From: an uncultured Clostridia bacterium
GTDB taxonomy: Bacteria > Bacillota > Clostridia > Christensenellales > CAG-138
Assembly (NCBI GenBank): GCA_937913075.1
Contig: CALEPU010000128.1
Location: 1-7,160 of the forward strand
DNA length: 7,160 nt
Direction: 5' to 3'
Positions within the stretch are counted from its first letter, which is position 1. Every line of letters starts with the position of its first letter. The translations under genes were made by a program, and so were the position numbers. Under the pieces are notes generated by a model, which saw only the letters and a program-made list of their open reading frames with translations, ran no database searches and was not told the origin of the DNA. This document shows, one piece after another, positions 4,259 to 7,160 of this stretch.

Positions 4259-6142
4259 ATGCGCGAATATTTACCACTTCTCCTCGGCGGCGGCATAATA
4301 GGCGTGATATCGCTGGTGCTCATAATAGCCTACGCATCCATAAAGGATAAAAAGCAGTCGATAGGCTTCGACCGCAGCATGAAGGACGGCGAGATAGTAA
4401 AAAGGCTGCTCGCCTACGCAAAGGAGTACACGGGCAGCTTCGTTCTTGTCGGATTTATAGTGCTCTTCGGCATAGCATACGACGTGATCTCGCCCATGCT
4501 CATAGGCAGGATGACGGCGCTCGTCAACACTGATTTCGTGCTTTCACAGCTCTTCCGTCTGGTTGCTATATACGCCGGCATACTTATAGTTTCCATGGTC
4601 TGCACGTACGCGCAGGCGATAATTTTGCAGCGCACGGGTCAGAGGATAATCTCCCGTATGCGCGAGGATCTGTTTACGCATATCGAGTCGCTGTCCCACG
4701 AGCAGATGAACTCCATACCCGTTGGCAAGCTTGTAACGAGGGTGACAAACGACACCAACGCCATATCGCTGATGTTCACCTCGCTGCTCGTCAACCTCGT
4801 TAAAAACGTGTTCATCATATTCGGCGTGCTTGCGGCGATGCTTGCGCTCAATATCGAGCTGACGCTGATGGTGCTCTGCTTCGTGCCTTTTATAGTGCTG
4901 TTTACGGTCATATTCCGCAAATTCGCGCGCAGGGCGTACCGCAGGGTGAAGGACCGCACGACTGATATCAACACATATCTTTCCGAGAACCTTTCCGGCA
5001 TAAAGATAACGCAGATATTCAACCGCGAGGATGAGAAGCTGAGGGATTTCACCGCACGCAGCCGCGCCCTCGGCAAGGCAAAGCACGAGCAGATACTCGT
5101 ATTCGGCATATTCCGTCCGCTGGTTTATATGCTCTACATCAGCTCGGTGCTGACGCTCTTTTATCTCGGCGGCAAGGGCTACCTTGACGGAGCGAGCTTC
5201 TTAGGGCAGTCGATAGATGCGGCAACGATAGTCAGCTTCTATATGTATATCAACAAATTCTACAATCCCATACAGAACCTTGCCGAGCAGTTCAACTGGC
5301 TGCAATCGGCATTTGCCTCCGCGGAAAAGGTATTTACCATAATGGATATCGAGCCCGCCATGAAGGATGCGCCGGATGCTGTTGAGCTCGAAAGCATACG
5401 CGGCGAAATAGAGTTCCGCGACGTTTGGTTCAGCTATGTGGAGGACGAGTGGGTGCTGCGCGGAGTCTCCTTCCACGTAAACCCCGGCGATACCGTGGCG
5501 TTCGTCGGCGCGACCGGCTCCGGCAAGACTACGATACTCTCTCTGCTCTGCCGCAATTACGAGTATCAGAAGGGCGAGATACTCGTCGACGGAATTGATA
5601 TCAGAAAGATCAAGACCTCCTCGCTTAGAAGGCATTTCGGACAGATGCTCCAGGACGTTTTCCTCTTCTCCGGCACGATAAGGAGCAACATACTGCTCGA
5701 TAAGGAGGGCGTGACCGACGAGCAGGTTATGGAGGCATGCCGCTACGTCAACGCGGATCACTTCATCAACCGGCTTGAAAACGGACTTGATGAGGTCGTG
5801 CGCGAGCGCGGCAACAACTTCTCCGCCGGTCAGCGCCAGCTTTTGAGCTTTGCCCGCACAATAATCCACAAGCCGGCGGTCATGATACTCGATGAAGCGA
5901 CCGCCAATATCGACACCGAGACGGAGGTGCTCATTCAGGACTCGCTCGAAAGAATGATGAACATCGGCACGATGCTCATTGTCGCTCACAGGCTTTCAAC
6001 AATACAGCACGCAGACAGCATCATCGTCCTCTCAAAGGGCGAGATAGCGGAGCAGGGCAGCCATCACGAGCTGCTTGCACTCCGCGGCAGGTACTACGCT
6101 CTCTATACCCTCCAGTTTGAAAAGGAAAAGCTTGCGCAATGA
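4259..6142 (+). CDS. ABC exporter half-transporter, subunit 2 (catalytic ATPase site; YheH/BmrD/LmrD-like)
   Basis: This 627-residue partner has an extra N-terminal hydrophobic helix (about 5-25, LPLLLGGGIIGVISLVLIIAY) followed by the usual six-helix exporter domain (about 58-340) and an ATPase domain. Motifs are Walker A GATGSGKT (417-424), Q-loop Q465, Walker B VMILD with catalytic E546 (LDEATANID) and switch His H577. The signature is FSAGQ (521-525) in place of SGGQ. That altered signature faces subunit 1's defective Walker B, while its own catalytic Glu pairs with subunit 1's canonical SGGQ. The heterodimer therefore has one active and one degenerate site. The ATG at 4259 is preferred over an upstream in-frame ATG at 4172, because AGGTGA sits 5 nt before it and the longer start would overlap subunit 1. 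The last codon overlaps the phosphatase start. Confidence 0.95.
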   Translation: MREYLPLLLGGGIIGVISLVLIIAYASIKDKKQSIGFDRSMKDGEIVKRLLAYAKEYTGSFVLVGFIVLFGIAYDVISPMLIGRMTALVNTDFVLSQLFRLVAIYAGILIVSMVCTYAQAIILQRTGQRIISRMREDLFTHIESLSHEQMNSIPVGKLVTRVTNDTNAISLMFTSLLVNLVKNVFIIFGVLAAMLALNIELTLMVLCFVPFIVLFTVIFRKFARRAYRRVKDRTTDINTYLSENLSGIKITQIFNREDEKLRDFTARSRALGKAKHEQILVFGIFRPLVYMLYISSVLTLFYLGGKGYLDGASFLGQSIDAATIVSFYMYINKFYNPIQNLAEQFNWLQSAFASAEKVFTIMDIEPAMKDAPDAVELESIRGEIEFRDVWFSYVEDEWVLRGVSFHVNPGDTVAFVGATGSGKTTILSLLCRNYEYQKGEILVDGIDIRKIKTSSLRRHFGQMLQDVFLFSGTIRSNILLDKEGVTDEQVMEACRYVNADHFINRLENGLDEVVRERGNNFSAGQRQLLSFARTIIHKPAVMILDEATANIDTETEVLIQDSLERMMNIGTMLIVAHRLSTIQHADSIIVLSKGEIAEQGSHHELLALRGRYYALYTLQFEKEKLAQ

Positions 6143-6852
6143 GCTTCTACGCCATCTCCGATCTGCACGGGTATCCTCTTGATAAGTTTAAAGCGCTGCT
6201 TGCGGAAGCGGGCTTTTGCGCCGAGGACACCCTTTATATCATCGGCGACGTCATCGACCGCAACGGCGACGGCGGCGTTGAGCTTTTGCGCTATATCACG
6301 GAGCAGCCGAATTTTGAGTTTATACTCGGCAACCACGAGGATATGCTGCTGGCGTGCGAATTTGTTTTCGAGGAGATCACGGATGACAGCATCGAAACCC
6401 TAACGCCCGAAAACACAAGAGCGCTCGAACGCTATTTGCGGAACGGCGGCGGCGTGACGCTTGAAAGCCTCGGCAGGCTCAAGCGTGAGGAGCCGCAGGC
6501 GTTTTCCGAGCTGATGCTGTTTTTAAAGGAAGCGCCGCTTATAGGCGCAGTAACTGCGGCGGGGCGCGACTTTCTGCTCGTCCACGGAGGCTTCAACGGA
6601 TTTGAAAAAAGCAAGAAGCTCTCGGATTACTCCGCCTATGATCTTTTATGGGCAAGACCGACCCTTGAAACGCGCTATTTTGAAGATATAATGACCGTGA
6701 TAGGGCACACGCCCACCTTTTACCTGGGCGAGCAGTATAGGGGCAGTATAGTCAAGACCGATACCTTTATCAATATCGACGCAGGCGCCTCGATAGGGCT
6801 TGCTCCCGCGCTGCTGCGGCTCGATGACCTTGCCGAGTTTTACGGCGAGTGA
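6139..6852 (+). CDS. PPP-family metallophosphatase (calcineurin-like phosphoesterase)
   Basis: This 237-residue cytosolic enzyme belongs to the two-metal phosphoesterase fold shared by bacterial Ser/Thr protein phosphatases, PrpE and ApaH. Motifs in order are SDLHG (D8, H10), GDVIDRN (D37, D40, R41), GNHE (N65, H66), HGG (H149) and GHTP (H190). These provide the expected metal and phosphate ligands. The usual GDxxDRG has Asn in place of Gly after the Arg. No signal peptide or membrane segment is seen. The ATG overlaps the stop of ABC subunit 2 (ATGA), implying translational coupling. There is only a weak purine-rich site upstream. Substrates could be phosphoproteins or dinucleoside polyphosphates such as Ap4A; the sequence does not decide. 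The gene is complete. Confidence 0.92.
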   Translation: MSFYAISDLHGYPLDKFKALLAEAGFCAEDTLYIIGDVIDRNGDGGVELLRYITEQPNFEFILGNHEDMLLACEFVFEEITDDSIETLTPENTRALERYLRNGGGVTLESLGRLKREEPQAFSELMLFLKEAPLIGAVTAAGRDFLLVHGGFNGFEKSKKLSDYSAYDLLWARPTLETRYFEDIMTVIGHTPTFYLGEQYRGSIVKTDTFINIDAGASIGLAPALLRLDDLAEFYGE

Positions 6853-6881
6853 TATCAATATCCGCAGTATAGACCTATCGC

Positions 6882-6917
6882 CTTCCCTCCCGGTCGCGGC
6901 ATTGGAGCGCAGGGAAG
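6882..6917. repeat. 7-bp inverted repeat after the phosphatase gene
   Basis: CTTCCCT (6882-6888) and AGGGAAG (6911-6917) could pair around a 22-nt loop. There is no T-tract, so it is at best a weak mRNA 3' structure and not an intrinsic terminator. No clear operon terminator was found between 6853 and 6950. Confidence 0.25.
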
Positions 6918-6950
6918 CGGAACGGGGGCAACCAGGTCAACGCCGTGGAT

Positions 6951-6979
6951 TTGCTTTTGCAGTTCGTTCATGTTATAAT
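6951..6979 (+). promoter_or_regulatory. Predicted extended -10 promoter of the lipoprotein gene
   Basis: TATAAT (6974-6979) is preceded by TGT, giving an extended -10. A weak -35, TTGCTT (6951-6956), lies at the optimal 17-bp spacing. Start is predicted near 6986, about 39 nt before the ATG. Confidence 0.6.
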
Positions 6980-7024
6980 CATAAGCTGTCAGCGTTTTCG
7001 TAATTTCCCACGGAGGTTTTTTAT

Positions 7025-7117
7025 ATGAAGCGTGCTCTTGCTCTGCTGCTTGCCGTAATGCTCTTCGCTTGCAGCTCGTCTTGCATCAGTTTTAATTTTA
7101 AAGAGGCATACGTAGAG
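7025..7117 (+). CDS. N-terminus of a predicted lipoprotein (cut off by the contig end)
   Basis: The first 31 codons show a lipoprotein signal peptide: a positive N-region (K2, R3), a hydrophobic core (ALALLLAVM) and a lipobox LFAC with lipidated C16. The mature part starts CSSSCISFNFKEAYVE. GGAGG (7012-7016) lies 8 nt before the ATG, and an extended -10 promoter is upstream, so the start is secure. The reading frame continues artificially through adapter sequence from 7118. The mature function cannot be determined. It would be anchored to the outer face of the cytoplasmic membrane. C20 is a second nearby cysteine of unknown meaning. Confidence 0.8.
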
Positions 7118-7160
7118 AGATCGGAAGAGCGTCGTGTAGGGAAAGAGTGTAGATCTCGGT
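7118..7160 (+). other. Illumina TruSeq adapter sequence (artefact)
   Basis: All 43 terminal bases agree with the reverse complement of the TruSeq universal adapter, beginning AGATCGGAAGAGC and continuing GTCGTGTAGGGAAAGAGTGT then AGATCTCGGT. This is not genomic DNA. Confidence 0.98.

Noticed and set aside
4544..5086. Minus-strand open frame (180 codons) inside ABC subunit 2
   Set aside because: It is antisense to the membrane domain, and its His/Arg/Tyr-rich composition is typical of shadow translation.
5201..5989. Minus-strand open frame (262 codons) inside ABC subunit 2
   Set aside because: It is antisense to the ATPase domain and has no family resemblance or ribosome binding site of note.
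6882..6917. Intrinsic terminator after the phosphatase gene
   Set aside because: The stem is short, the loop is 22 nt, and no T-tract follows.
6855..6971. Minus-strand 38-codon frame (starts MNELQKQIHG)
   Set aside because: It has no ribosome binding site, it ends just past the phosphatase stop, and the stretch carries the lipoprotein promoter on the other strand. It looks mildly protein-like but is not supportable.

Overview
This window looks like a metagenome-type contig from a low-to-mid GC Gram-positive bacterium, most likely an uncultured member of the Clostridia (Bacillota). The evidence is strong AGGAGG-type ribosome binding sites, near-consensus sigma-A promoters, a CIRCE/HrcA heat-shock operator, a YheI/YheH-like heterodimeric ABC exporter, frequent ATA isoleucine codons and a lipoprotein signal peptide. 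The taxonomic placement is inference.

Layout. Bases 1-1065 (minus strand) hold a hybrid reading frame. It is a nearly complete SpoU/TrmH-family RNA 2'-O-methyltransferase that switches, inside a 14-bp palindrome, into an internal piece of 1-deoxy-D-xylulose-5-phosphate synthase, which itself stops matching about 50 bases from the contig start. Bases 1171-1867 (minus) form a complete heat-shock unit: consensus promoter overlapped by CIRCE, a leader of about 118 nt, an Hsp20 gene and a strong intrinsic terminator. Bases 1959-2404 (plus) hold a promoter region and a response-regulator gene whose receiver domain is recognisable for only about 75 residues. Bases 2401-6852 (plus) are the intact core: a consensus promoter drives two ABC half-transporters and a PPP-family metallophosphatase, with a 10-bp gap and then an ATGA overlap. 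Bases 6951-7117 hold a promoter, ribosome binding site and the first 31 codons of a lipoprotein. The last 43 bases (7118-7160) are Illumina TruSeq adapter sequence, not genome.

How the genes work together. The two ABC subunits carry complementary degenerate and consensus ATPase motifs and very probably form one heterodimeric exporter. The phosphatase is translationally coupled to the second subunit, but its substrate is unknown. Hsp20 is an independent stress gene under HrcA control.

Quality caution. Adapter at one end and three protein discontinuities (near 52, 345 and 2305) suggest that parts of the contig outside about 2400-7117 may be misassembled. I see no convincing undescribed system. 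The best biological leads are the ABC-phosphatase operon and the compact CIRCE/-35 overlap. The striking SpoU-DXS fusion is most likely an artefact.
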